From an uncultured Pseudomonadales bacterium (GTDB lineage: Bacteria; Pseudomonadota; Gammaproteobacteria; Pseudomonadales; Cellvibrionaceae), in contig CANLBN010000001.1 of NCBI GenBank assembly GCA_947488935.1, positions 310,001 through 374,000 on the forward strand: a DNA stretch of 64,000 nucleotides, in the 5' to 3' direction. The translations under genes were made by a program, and so were the position numbers. The notes beneath the pieces were generated by a model. It was not told the origin of the DNA. It saw nothing but the letters and a program-made list of their open reading frames with translations, and searched no databases. Positions 1 to 9,449 of the stretch are shown piece by piece; the first letter of the stretch is position 1; every line of letters starts with the position of its first letter.

Positions 1-2149
1 GTTTAATGCTTTCATACAGTCTGTGCGCGGTTGACAGTTGGCGTAAGTCTTTTTGTGCATCGGTAACAATATCGTCGGCGTAGCGTAGTAAATATAAACG
101 TGTGATTTGATCATCACTGACTTCTTCACGACTCGCCAAAGAGAAAAAGGCCGGGATATCAGCACTGACAAGATTCATCGCATAGTTTAAGTGAGCCATT
201 AATTCTTTTTGCTCTGTCCCACTAATATTGTATTCGTCGTCTTGCCATTTGGTTTCCATCCAACTTTGTACTATTTGCTTGTGCCTTTCGTTGCTTTGTT
301 TGTCGCCTTCGGTACGACTGCCTATATCCTGCATGATGCGATAAACTCGCAGCGCAGAGAGCTTTTCGTTACTTCCGTCTTCTGCATTGTTAATGCTCTC
401 AAGCAGGCCCACAGCTAGCTGGGGCAAAAAGCGTGTTTGCAATAGGTTGAGATAGGTTTCTTCAACTTTAGGGCCAATAGCATGACCTTGATAAAGCCCC
501 ATATCAGCAATGATCTGCGGCTTTTCACGATAGTTATCAAAGAGGGCAATGGCGTTATAAATTTGATTTAACGGCTTCAACATATCGTGCCCGGTGATAT
601 CAACACGCCATTTTTGACCATTGCTGAGCCGCTGGCTCTCTGCACGCAGGGCTTCAAATTGCTGGCTTTCTTTTACCACGCCAGCAGCCGCATCGGTATT
701 GACTATATAGTAGTGATGCCAACCGCCAATAACGAGCACGCCAATTAAGGTAGCTAGTACGCCATTAAATATTAGGGTGCGCTTTTTTTGCCGCATCATG
801 CGGATGTTATCGCCCGCAAGACCTGCCTCGGGATAAATAACTTTTTGAAACAGTGATTGCGAAAAATAAGTCACCGAGCGTTTAATCGATTTAGCTGCTT
901 CAATTCTTGCTGGCAATTCATAGGAGGCAGCAGCAGCCTGTACAAAAGTGTTGTGCGGAATACCCTGCTGGTACACCGAGGTAAAGTACACACCTCGCAC
1001 CAGTGCAGGCGTAGAGTATCTGTCTTGATCCAGTACTTCTTCAAAAAAATCGAGTAGGGTTTCTTTAACGCCTACCAATTGGCGGTTAAAGCTAAACAAT
1101 GCATTACGTGACTTTTGATCCGGGGCGCTGGCCAAGGCATCAAAGGTTTTTGAGGCAAGATTATCGACAAAGGCCTCGTATTGTAGTTGTAGTTCGTCGA
1201 GCCAAGCGGATGTATCACTTTTGTTATCCGCCGACAGTGCAAAGCCAAAGGGTTTTTCACGCTCCGCTGGAGGGAGCTGACCAAAGAAGTCTTCAAAGCC
1301 ATCGAGTAAATCAAATTTACTCATGACAACATAGACAGGTAGACGCGTCCCGAGATTTTCGATTAATTCTCGTAATCTGTTGCGCAGCAAGATTGCATAG
1401 CTTTTGCGATCACTGGGCTGCATATTCATAATGCTCACTAAATCGACAACTAAGACGATGCCATTCAGTGGACGGCGTGGACGACTTTTTTCAAGCCAGG
1501 CCACAAAGTCGTTCCAGACGCGATGCGGCAATTCACGAATTTGCTGGTCTTCTCCTTCAAAGTCCGCTTTAGGGTTACCACTAATTAACTCGCCATCGGG
1601 ATCGATTAAAACGGCTTCATCGCTAATCCACCAATCGATTTTATAGGGTAGGTTTTCGTACTTAGCACGCTTACTTTTGTTGTAATGGGTTTGTATATAG
1701 TTTTGCCCAGAGCGATTAATCAAACTCGTTTTGCCTGAGTTTTCTGCACCAATTACCATGTACCAAGGCAAGGTGTACACATAATTACGTTTGCCAATAT
1801 TTAGGCGTAGCTCTTGCAAAACCCGCTCATATTGATGACGCATGGCGAGAAGGATTGGCTTGATCGGATCGGCCTTTTCCTCTTCTTCTTTTTTCATCTC
1901 TTGCTGCAAGGCGCGATTACGGCGATACATGGCAATTACCGCAGCAATCGCCAAGACAACAAATAGCCCCATGGTAATCGACCAGCGCACGGTCAATGAC
2001 TCCAGCGGGTAACCATCACCGTATTGCCATTTAGGGCCAAGCCACCACAGTAGCACCAACAAAGTGATCACTGTTAATGTCAATAAAACAGGTATTGATG
2101 ACCTTAGTGCCTTAATAACTGCACTGATCAATTTTTTAATAATGCTCAT
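1..2149 (-). CDS. tssM: T6SS inner-membrane protein TssM (IcmF/VasK), 3' part missing
   Basis: TssM spans the inner membrane and, with TssL and TssJ, forms the membrane complex that anchors the T6SS baseplate. The frame is open from the ATG at 2149 to the window edge, giving about 716 residues of a protein that is usually 1,100-1,200 long, so the periplasmic C-terminus lies outside. Two hydrophobic segments near residues 20-37 and 58-74 precede a cytoplasmic NTPase domain with Walker A GAENSGKT at about 133-140. A third membrane segment follows near residue 440. The start is one base after the tssA stop, so the two are probably co-translated. Confidence 0.95.
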   Translation of the reverse strand, partial: MSIIKKLISAVIKALRSSIPVLLTLTVITLLVLLWWLGPKWQYGDGYPLESLTVRWSITMGLFVVLAIAAVIAMYRRNRALQQEMKKEEEEKADPIKPILLAMRHQYERVLQELRLNIGKRNYVYTLPWYMVIGAENSGKTSLINRSGQNYIQTHYNKSKRAKYENLPYKIDWWISDEAVLIDPDGELISGNPKADFEGEDQQIRELPHRVWNDFVAWLEKSRPRRPLNGIVLVVDLVSIMNMQPSDRKSYAILLRNRLRELIENLGTRLPVYVVMSKFDLLDGFEDFFGQLPPAEREKPFGFALSADNKSDTSAWLDELQLQYEAFVDNLASKTFDALASAPDQKSRNALFSFNRQLVGVKETLLDFFEEVLDQDRYSTPALVRGVYFTSVYQQGIPHNTFVQAAAASYELPARIEAAKSIKRSVTYFSQSLFQKVIYPEAGLAGDNIRMMRQKKRTLIFNGVLATLIGVLVIGGWHHYYIVNTDAAAGVVKESQQFEALRAESQRLSNGQKWRVDITGHDMLKPLNQIYNAIALFDNYREKPQIIADMGLYQGHAIGPKVEETYLNLLQTRFLPQLAVGLLESINNAEDGSNEKLSALRVYRIMQDIGSRTEGDKQSNERHKQIVQSWMETKWQDDEYNISGTEQKELMAHLNYAMNLVSADIPAFFSLASREEVSDDQITRLYLLRYADDIVTDAQKDLRQLSTAHRLYESIK

Positions 2150-2150
2150 A

Positions 2151-3584
2151 TTATTTCTCGTTCGTCCTATGTTCAGTGTTATCCAGTAAAGCTTGTATGC
2201 GTTGTAGATAATCGGGTTCCCAGTCGCTCACATAAAATGCTTTTGATTTATCGAAAGCGGCTTCTAACATATCGCCTGCTAAAGCCGATAATCCAGACCG
2301 ATGCAATGCCTCGCAGGCAAATAGCTGCAAGTAGTAAGATTGTCTTTGGGATTGTGCCTTGCGTCGGCACTGGTTAATAAAGTCGAGGGTCTCTAGTACC
2401 CCTTTGGTGCTTAAGCGATGTTCTATTTCCTGTTGTATATCGGCCCACTCGTTTTGTGTGGCGCTGCTCTCTATTGAGCCTGTGGCATTGTCTGCTGTGG
2501 ACAATAAAGCCTCTACACTTTGCCAAAACTCACCCTCAAGAAAGCAAGTACCGTCGTTGAACTGGCTCTCGGATAAGGCAGGAATACGCGCTAAAAATTG
2601 CTGTGTTGCCTGCACAATACTTTGTGCCACTAAGGTGTAACCCAAGCCATAGGCCACCTGTGCAGCATAGGCACTACCGGTTAGCCAAAAGGGGGTGTTC
2701 ATGGCTGTTTTTTCAATGCGTTGCAACAGCTCTACGCTATAGTTTTGGGCAATAATTTGGTCGCGATACTCACTCACGATATCGGCATTGGGTGGTGCCA
2801 TTTCGGTTATTTCGGTCTGATTTTTTTTACCCGGTGGCGCACTAGCAATACCTTGCCACTTGGCATGGCGGCGCAATAAGTAGCCTAGGGGGCTATCGGC
2901 CTGCTGGCGAGCAGATTGGTCTGCCAGCTCTTGTAGTTGTGTTTTAAAGTTTTTATCGTCGTGCCTAATGCTTGTTTTAGCTGTGGGCGTAGGCGCAGTA
3001 GATCCACGCTGCTGTGCTTCACTCTTGGCAGGCGTACTAAAACGGCGGAGCTCTGCAAGCTTTGATGGGATCGAATTTAGCGGGTTATCAACCGACTCTT
3101 CTTCAAGTATCGCTTTGAGCTTTGTAAAGCCTTGCTCGATGTTATCTAATAACTCAAGCTTGATAGCCGGCTGACCTTCCTCTGGCAATACCAAGTCTTT
3201 TTGCACAAAGCGGTCGATACGCGCCAACATTTGATCCAGCAGCATTCTGCGGCGTTGGGTATTGCGTTTGCTGCCGTTGGGAAACCCCTGTTCGTGGTAT
3301 TGCGGCCAAAACCCTGCCAGTAGTGACAGGCTCTCGCCGATGCCCGGTAGTGGCTCGCGCACCATGCGTGCTGTTATATAAAACAGCAGTACTTTAAAGT
3401 GCTTGCACTCCTGCTTTAACACTAGCGAGGCAATACGCTCAACATCGCCCCATTGGATTTTGTCTTGATGCAAGGAGCCATATTGCGCCATCATTTCATC
3501 GAGGAGTTCGTACTGCTGACCCTCTTCACAATCGGAGCCTGCCGGTTGCTTGGCATCAATAGGCTTGAGTAGTTGCTCAATCAC
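2151..3584 (-). CDS. tssA: T6SS cap/baseplate protein TssA (VasJ/ImpA)
   Basis: TssA proteins bind the baseplate and the growing end of the sheath and help prime and cap tail assembly. The 477-residue product has an ImpA N-terminal domain at about residues 1-125, including the conserved segment FWPQYHEQGFPNGSKR. A variable linker follows, and then a helical VasJ-type C-terminal domain with LQLFACEALHRSGL near residue 420. Translation starts with GTG inside the last codons of vasI (8-bp overlap). The position between vasI and tssM matches the vasI-vasJ-vasK order of Vibrio cholerae. Confidence 0.93.
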   Translation of the reverse strand: MIEQLLKPIDAKQPAGSDCEEGQQYELLDEMMAQYGSLHQDKIQWGDVERIASLVLKQECKHFKVLLFYITARMVREPLPGIGESLSLLAGFWPQYHEQGFPNGSKRNTQRRRMLLDQMLARIDRFVQKDLVLPEEGQPAIKLELLDNIEQGFTKLKAILEEESVDNPLNSIPSKLAELRRFSTPAKSEAQQRGSTAPTPTAKTSIRHDDKNFKTQLQELADQSARQQADSPLGYLLRRHAKWQGIASAPPGKKNQTEITEMAPPNADIVSEYRDQIIAQNYSVELLQRIEKTAMNTPFWLTGSAYAAQVAYGLGYTLVAQSIVQATQQFLARIPALSESQFNDGTCFLEGEFWQSVEALLSTADNATGSIESSATQNEWADIQQEIEHRLSTKGVLETLDFINQCRRKAQSQRQSYYLQLFACEALHRSGLSALAGDMLEAAFDKSKAFYVSDWEPDYLQRIQALLDNTEHRTNEK

Positions 3585-4332
3585 GCTGGGCTACCCCATT
3601 TGTCCAGTGACAGGCTTGCTGCAATGCACCTATCTCTTTTGGCAGCTGGGTAATATCAAAGTGGATGCCTGCAATCGCAGATTCATCACTATTAATGTAC
3701 AGCCGTTCAACCGATAGTAATTTTTGTAATAACTTGATGCTGGGAATACCTCTACCAGCATCAAGTACATAGCCGTTTTCACTGACTCGCCAAGGATAGG
3801 CAGCAATGGTTTTGCCATCACCATTGTGCAGCTCGATATTGAGGCGATGCGCTTTAAGGGGTTTGGTTAATAGCAGTTGTAGACGGGTGATGTCATCGCT
3901 ACAACTTGCGCTCAATAAGGGCCGAGCGCCAACGGCTGCCAAAGCAGGGACGGTAATAATGACTCGCTCCTGTTCTGCCTCGACGTATTCTATTGAGGCA
4001 GAGGACAACAGGCCCACATCGCCTTGTTCGCGGCGGCTTTCTTGCTCCCAAATAATGTCTGTAAGAGTGGTCGCAGGCTGCGGTTTTTCTTGCTGCAAAA
4101 TATCGACGGGATAAATAGGCGTATTATGGAATTTATCAAAACACGCTAGACGCTCTGAAGGTGCCCGCGTATTAGTACACACTGTTACATCAGCCAGTGA
4201 TTGTGTAGGGCTTAGTAATGTAGCGCATAAAACAAGTAAATAACTTGAAGCACAGGCTGCCTTTTGTGTATTGAAACGCTGGCAACCGTTAACAATTAAT
4301 CCTTTCATAATTAAACCTTGAATTCGCATCAT
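3577..4332 (-). CDS. vasI: T6SS-associated exported protein VasI (TagO family)
   Basis: This is a 251-residue product of the VasI/TagO family, a T6SS accessory protein found next to vasH and tssA. Its exact role is not settled. A hydrophobic export signal lies at about residues 25-48 and is followed by the family's CTNTRAPSERLACFDKF motif, in which two cysteines flank the RLACFD core. The stretch before the signal is long, so a start at the internal Met at residue 9 is possible. The ATGATG start at 4332 has a strong upstream GAGGTGAG and overlaps the vasH stop by four bases, which favours it. Confidence 0.85.
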   Translation of the reverse strand: MMRIQGLIMKGLIVNGCQRFNTQKAACASSYLLVLCATLLSPTQSLADVTVCTNTRAPSERLACFDKFHNTPIYPVDILQQEKPQPATTLTDIIWEQESRREQGDVGLLSSASIEYVEAEQERVIITVPALAAVGARPLLSASCSDDITRLQLLLTKPLKAHRLNIELHNGDGKTIAAYPWRVSENGYVLDAGRGIPSIKLLQKLLSVERLYINSDESAIAGIHFDITQLPKEIGALQQACHWTNGVAQRD

Positions 4333-5915
4333 ACGCTCACCTCATGGTGATCTATTTTTAGTTTTTGGCACTTATAGGCCAATGTTCTTTTGGGTAGATT
4401 GAGGCTGTCGGCAACTAGGCTTCGATTGCCGCTGTATTGCTGCAAGCGATGCGAAATCAGCTCCCGCTCGAACTGCGCTACGGCAATGCGCAGATCAGCG
4501 CTATCGAATAAGGTATCCTGTTGTGACAAGTGACTGCTTCCACCTAGCCGACTGTATTCGCACCATTGCTGTAAGCACTCACCCAAAGTATTGTGCTCGC
4601 TCTCCTGCCCTATAAGGCTATTGAAGTAGGTGTACAAAAAGTTTTCGAGTTCGCGTACATTGCCCGGCCAATCATGTTTTGAGAGCTGGGCGATATCCTG
4701 CTCGGACAGTGCTAATTGGTAATGGCCATATTTTTCTTTATAGAGCTGTAGAAAATGCTGACACAACAAGGGAATGTCATCTAAATGTTCACGCAGTGCG
4801 GGCGGGTTAATGCGCATTTGGCACAGTCGATAAAACAGGTCGCGACGAAATTTTCCGCCCTCGACATGTTGTGCCAGCGATACATTGGTTGCGCTAATGA
4901 GCCTAAAGTCGACGGGGCGTTCCGTCACTTCGCCAACTCTGCGAAAGCTCTTTTCGTTTAATACACGCAACAGGGTTGCCTGTAAATTGATAGGCATCTC
5001 GCCTATTTCGTCGAGGAATAACACCCCTCCATCGGCCGCTTCGATCAAGCCTTTTTTGTTCTCTACACTGCCGGTATATGCGCCTTTCTTTGCGCCAAAT
5101 AATTCGACCGAAATCAAGTCCTCAGGCAATGCGGCACAATTAATAGCAACAAAGGGTTGGTTGTTACCCACAGAGTAATGGTGAATCAGCTTGGCAATAC
5201 ACTCTTTACCTGTACCGGTTTCCCCTTCGATAAGGACGGCTTGCTTGTTATTGGCCGCATGCAATATCGCTTTTTTGACTTTGTTGCAGGCATTGGTATT
5301 GCCAACATATTGCCGATTGAGCTCGTCGTATTGCGCCTGCTGGTAAGCATGCTGCCCTTGCCGCTTAGCCTCGTGCTGCAAATAATACTTTCGCGCACTT
5401 TGTTGATCTTCACGTTGGGCTCGTATTAATAGTGCCGTAAGCACGGCAAACTCTGGGCTCTTTTTAGCCATCAAAACCTGATCGCTCTGCTCGCAGCTGG
5501 CCAGACATACCAACACACCGTGCACGACTTGATCCGTAGGCGAGCTTAAAACACGCACCGAAAACCACGGGTTATCGGCAAACTGTGACTGAAAACCTTG
5601 AAAGCTCTTGTGGCTACTCACATGGCTATGTAGGCGTGTTGTTTTGTAATCGGTACGCATGACATAGCTGTGGCTGATTAAGCTGTCGATATCTGCTGTG
5701 GGGAAGCTCGGAAACTCTGGCAATACCTGCTTATTATTGGCGAGCTTAAGTACGGTTTGTAACGTTTGTCTACTGATATCGGGCTCGTAGAGCGCTACCA
5801 TGATATCTGTTGATATATCATTCAAAACTGACTGGATGTATTGCTGTAATACATCGCGCTCGGTATTGGCCAACAAAACTGAGCTTAAATGATGTAATAG
5901 CGTGTTGCTCACCAT
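4329..5915 (-). CDS. vasH: Sigma-54-dependent T6SS activator VasH
   Basis: VasH-type proteins are bacterial enhancer-binding proteins that activate sigma-54 promoters of T6SS genes, typically hcp loci. An N-terminal sensory region spans about residues 1-200. It is followed by an AAA+ domain with Walker A GETGTGKE near 231-238, a GAYTGS loop near 278-283 in place of the usual GAFTGA, and Walker B VLFLDEIG near 300. A Fis-type helix-turn-helix sits at the C-terminus (RSLVADSLNLPKRTLAYKC). The ATG at 5915 lies 10 bases after a GAGGT. A GTG at 5921 is in frame but too close to that site. Confidence 0.93.
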   Translation of the reverse strand: MVSNTLLHHLSSVLLANTERDVLQQYIQSVLNDISTDIMVALYEPDISRQTLQTVLKLANNKQVLPEFPSFPTADIDSLISHSYVMRTDYKTTRLHSHVSSHKSFQGFQSQFADNPWFSVRVLSSPTDQVVHGVLVCLASCEQSDQVLMAKKSPEFAVLTALLIRAQREDQQSARKYYLQHEAKRQGQHAYQQAQYDELNRQYVGNTNACNKVKKAILHAANNKQAVLIEGETGTGKECIAKLIHHYSVGNNQPFVAINCAALPEDLISVELFGAKKGAYTGSVENKKGLIEAADGGVLFLDEIGEMPINLQATLLRVLNEKSFRRVGEVTERPVDFRLISATNVSLAQHVEGGKFRRDLFYRLCQMRINPPALREHLDDIPLLCQHFLQLYKEKYGHYQLALSEQDIAQLSKHDWPGNVRELENFLYTYFNSLIGQESEHNTLGECLQQWCEYSRLGGSSHLSQQDTLFDSADLRIAVAQFERELISHRLQQYSGNRSLVADSLNLPKRTLAYKCQKLKIDHHEVSV

Positions 5916-5921
5916 TGTCAC

Positions 5922-8540
5922 TTAGACCTCAACATCCGCTTCAAAAGCACCACCAACATAGCGCACACTCGCGTGGCTTAGGCTGTCGCCCTGCGCAACT
6001 TTGGCAAGTACTTGTAGTGATAACGGAGGTAGCAGTTTGCCTTCGATAGTTGCATCGAGCATACGGGCACCACTCTCGCGCTGTACACCTTGGTTACACA
6101 ACATGTCCTTAACGCTATCGTCAATTTGCAGGGGTGCTTTATAACGTGCGGCGAACTGTTTTTGCAGTTTTTCGAGGCGACCAAGTACAATGTTAGCAAT
6201 GGTTTCTTGGTCCAAAAATGCGAAGCGTATAGTTTGCATGCGCGCCAAGAGTGCAGGTTTAAAGAAGTTACGCAGGCTTTCGTCTAGTTGCTCCTGACTC
6301 AATTCGCCATCGTCGAGCAAGTGACTGGATGCCTGATCGAATCCTAGATTCGAGGTTAGGAAAAAGACATTATTTTTACAGTCGATGAGGCGGCCTTCGC
6401 CGTCGGCAAATTCGCCTTTATCAAAGGCTTGGTAAAATAAATTAAACACATCGGGGTGTGCTTTTTCGACTTCATCCAGTAACACCACCGAGTAAGGACG
6501 CTGGCGAATAGCTTCGCTAAGTACGCCACCCTCACCATAACCGACATACCCGGGAGGCGAACCAATTAGACGAGAAAGGCTATGTTTCTCTTGGTATTCC
6601 GACATATTGATTGTGGTCATAAATTGCTTGCCACCAAATAGGCGGTCTGCAATTTGTGTTGCGGTCTCAGTTTTACCCACACCACTGGGGCCAATCAGCA
6701 AAAAAGCACCTAGCGGCGTACCGGGGCGTTTTAAGTCGGCCATTGCCGTCAACATGTGGTTGTGAATTTTACTCACCGCCTCGCTCTGCCCCAAAATTTG
6801 ACCATTAAGATAGGTATCGAGGTCGCGTAGACGCTCAAGGCTACTGCCACTGATGGTATTAACAGGAATCCCTGTCCAATCAGCAATTACTTGAGAAATT
6901 TGGCTTTCATCAACATCCACACTCAGCAAAGCATGTTCTCGCTGTAATTGTTGTAGCTCCTCCATCCATTCATTAAGGGTGCTCGCACTCTCGGAGGCGA
7001 CTGCGCTGTCTTGTTGTGGGTCTTCGAGTTTTTGACGTGCATCAATAATTTTATCAATGAGGTTTTTTTGTTGCTGCCATAGCTCATGGGTTTTTTCTTG
7101 CTGGGCACTGGCATCGTCTATCTGTTGGCCTAACAACTCGATACGAGCAGTATCGACGGTGCGACCATAGCGTTGCTCGCGCTCTAACAGTTCTATTTCT
7201 GCCTCGGCCTGTACTTTTTGGTTTTCTAATCTAACGAGTGAACGCGGTGGTGTTTGCAAGGCAGTTGCCACGCGAGCCGCCGCCGTATCAAGTACATCGA
7301 TGGCTTTATCGGGTAGTTGACGACCCGATAAATAACGCGATGACTGTGCCGCTGCTGCAAGTAATGCGTTATCGGTAATAAAAACCCGGTGAGTTTTTTC
7401 GTAAATACTACGCAGACCTCGCAATATATGGACGGCTTGCTCGATACTCGGCTCGTCGAGTTTAACTAATTGAAAACGTCTAGAAAGTGCTGCATCTTTT
7501 TCAAAGTATTTTTTATATTCTGACCAAGTGGTTGCGGCAATAACGCGCAGCTCTCCACGCGCCAGCTCGGGTTTTAAAAGATTAGCCGCATCGCTACCTC
7601 CGGCTTGGTTACCCGCACCGATCAATGTATGCGCTTCATCAATAAATAAAATAATAGGCTGTTCGGAATTTTTTACTTGGTCAATGACGGCTTTAAGGCG
7701 TTTTTCAAATTCACCTTTTACCGATGCACCCGCTTGTAGCGCACCAATATCTAAACCCCATAGAGCAACACCGCGCAGTGGCTCGGGCACCTTGTCGTCG
7801 ACAATACGCAGGGCTAAACCTTCGATCAATGCGCTTTTACCAACACCGGCATCGCCCACAGCAATGGGGTTATTTTTGCGTCGACGAGAAAGAATATCGA
7901 TCATTTGGTCAATTTCGTCGTCTCGACACAAGACTGGATCAATGTGCCCGTTGCGCGCTCGCTCAGTAAATTCAATACCATAGGATGCCAGTGGTGTATT
8001 TTCACCGTTTTCACTGAGCTGCCCTGCTTTATCTTTAACTGATGCTTCACCGCTGCTATCTTCGGACTCCGACGTGTTGGCCAATAATGGCGTAAATTGT
8101 TTGCGTAAAGTCTCGCGATTAATGGGGTCGAGCAGCGTGATTAATGGTAGCGGCAGGTAGCGTGCAGCGCTGACTAAAACCACTAAAAATACCGCGCCAC
8201 TGCGTACTTTTGAATGGCCGTTTTCGAGAGAACCCAATAGCCATGCCTCTTGCATAACCTCTAATAACAGAGGTGAAAATGCCGGATACTGCCCGTTAGT
8301 TAACTGCCCTGCTACAAAGCTGTCGGACAGCTCACGCATAAAATCTTCATGGTGAATATTGGCTTGGCGCAAAATACTGCGCAGGTCACTCAAGGGGTTT
8401 TCTGCTAGTTTATATAAAATATGCTCAACGCTTATTTCATCGCTGCCTTTGGCTATCGCAAGACTTGCGGACTCCTCTAAGGCATGGCGACATTCGTCGT
8501 TAAGTTTTTCTATAATTTTGGCTATATCAATACGAATCAT
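5922..8540 (-). CDS. clpV: T6SS sheath-recycling AAA+ ATPase ClpV (TssH)
   Basis: ClpV disassembles contracted TssB/TssC sheaths so the subunits can be reused. The 872-residue protein has an N-terminal Clp domain (about 1-150) that would bind the TssC N-terminus. The first AAA+ module has Walker A GDAGVGKS near 229-236 and Walker B IILFIDEAH near 296-304. A coiled middle domain lies at about 420-540, and the second AAA+ module has GPSGVGKT near 615. Length and motif order are normal for ClpV and not for ClpB. The stop is immediately followed by vasH, and a 39-bp gap separates the gene from tssL upstream. Confidence 0.96.
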   Translation of the reverse strand: MIRIDIAKIIEKLNDECRHALEESASLAIAKGSDEISVEHILYKLAENPLSDLRSILRQANIHHEDFMRELSDSFVAGQLTNGQYPAFSPLLLEVMQEAWLLGSLENGHSKVRSGAVFLVVLVSAARYLPLPLITLLDPINRETLRKQFTPLLANTSESEDSSGEASVKDKAGQLSENGENTPLASYGIEFTERARNGHIDPVLCRDDEIDQMIDILSRRRKNNPIAVGDAGVGKSALIEGLALRIVDDKVPEPLRGVALWGLDIGALQAGASVKGEFEKRLKAVIDQVKNSEQPIILFIDEAHTLIGAGNQAGGSDAANLLKPELARGELRVIAATTWSEYKKYFEKDAALSRRFQLVKLDEPSIEQAVHILRGLRSIYEKTHRVFITDNALLAAAAQSSRYLSGRQLPDKAIDVLDTAAARVATALQTPPRSLVRLENQKVQAEAEIELLEREQRYGRTVDTARIELLGQQIDDASAQQEKTHELWQQQKNLIDKIIDARQKLEDPQQDSAVASESASTLNEWMEELQQLQREHALLSVDVDESQISQVIADWTGIPVNTISGSSLERLRDLDTYLNGQILGQSEAVSKIHNHMLTAMADLKRPGTPLGAFLLIGPSGVGKTETATQIADRLFGGKQFMTTINMSEYQEKHSLSRLIGSPPGYVGYGEGGVLSEAIRQRPYSVVLLDEVEKAHPDVFNLFYQAFDKGEFADGEGRLIDCKNNVFFLTSNLGFDQASSHLLDDGELSQEQLDESLRNFFKPALLARMQTIRFAFLDQETIANIVLGRLEKLQKQFAARYKAPLQIDDSVKDMLCNQGVQRESGARMLDATIEGKLLPPLSLQVLAKVAQGDSLSHASVRYVGGAFEADVEV

Positions 8541-8579
8541 TGGTTTTATTCATCTACGCGGATAGTGTGGGTAATCTAC

Positions 8580-9449
8580 TTATTGCAAGATAGAGATTAA
8601 TTGCTGAATCGCCGTTTCGGCGGCATGGTCAACTTGGCTGTAATACCAGGCAAAACTAGCAGCAAGGACCCCCGTTAACCCCAACCAAATACTCCACAAA
8701 GGAAGCTGTCGGCTAATGCGATACTTACTGCTGCGCACATTACCGGTATCGGGTAGCAGCTCTGTTGCACTTTGATCTTTAAGCTCGCGTATTTTTTGAT
8801 GTAAACGTCGGATAAGGCCATTGAGCTGCTCGTAGCCATCACTACTCATGCCGTATTTGCCACGAAAGCCCAGCGATAACATCATGTAAAAGTATTCGAG
8901 CATGTCTTGGTAAAGATCGGGCTCTTGCAACATGCGATTGAGAATAGTGAAGAACTTTTCTCCTCCCCATGTTTCCTGATGGTATGCACTCAGCATTGAT
9001 TGCTGCGTCCACATGGAGTTAAGTCCCCAGGTAGTACTCATGACCGCCTCGTCAACAAAGGTACATAAACAATAGTGGAAGGCGATTTGCGTTGCGCGAT
9101 CGTAGTTATGCTGGCGCATCTCTTCTTCTAGCGAGGCAATGTCATTGCGCACCCGGTTATATAAATGCTCGACATTTGGGTGCTCGGCTAAATCGCGCAT
9201 ACGCAAGACTAGGCCAAATAGTGATGTGCTGGCATCGATCATCGGGTTGAGGCTATGGCCTCGCATTTTGAACCATAGGTCAGTATCGAGATTAATATCA
9301 TCAATACCTTCAAAACCTATATGATCGCGCTGTTGAACAAGAAAGCCATTATTGCCTTGATCGACGTAATTGATGCCTTGCGGGGCGATAGGCCTTACAG
9401 GCTCGTCCATAACCGCAATATTGTTATCATTGTTAATATTAGTGCTCAT
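8580..9449 (-). CDS. tssL: T6SS inner-membrane protein TssL (DotU/VasF)
   Basis: TssL is a C-tail-anchored inner-membrane protein of the TssJLM complex, with a helical cytoplasmic domain that contacts TssK and TssE. The 289-residue product has the DotU domain at about residues 50-240 and one hydrophobic anchor near 255-275 (WSIWLGLTGVLAASFAWYYS), with only about 20 residues after it. It therefore lacks the C-terminal OmpA-like peptidoglycan-binding domain of extended TssL forms, and no separate TagL gene is visible. The start abuts the tssK stop and has a GGGAGAG site. Confidence 0.95.
   Translation of the reverse strand: MSTNINNDNNIAVMDEPVRPIAPQGINYVDQGNNGFLVQQRDHIGFEGIDDINLDTDLWFKMRGHSLNPMIDASTSLFGLVLRMRDLAEHPNVEHLYNRVRNDIASLEEEMRQHNYDRATQIAFHYCLCTFVDEAVMSTTWGLNSMWTQQSMLSAYHQETWGGEKFFTILNRMLQEPDLYQDMLEYFYMMLSLGFRGKYGMSSDGYEQLNGLIRRLHQKIRELKDQSATELLPDTGNVRSSKYRISRQLPLWSIWLGLTGVLAASFAWYYSQVDHAAETAIQQLISILQ

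Noticed and set aside
7528..7983. Long open frame on the plus strand opposite clpV
   Set aside because: It is the antisense shadow of a highly conserved AAA+ region and has no family features of its own.
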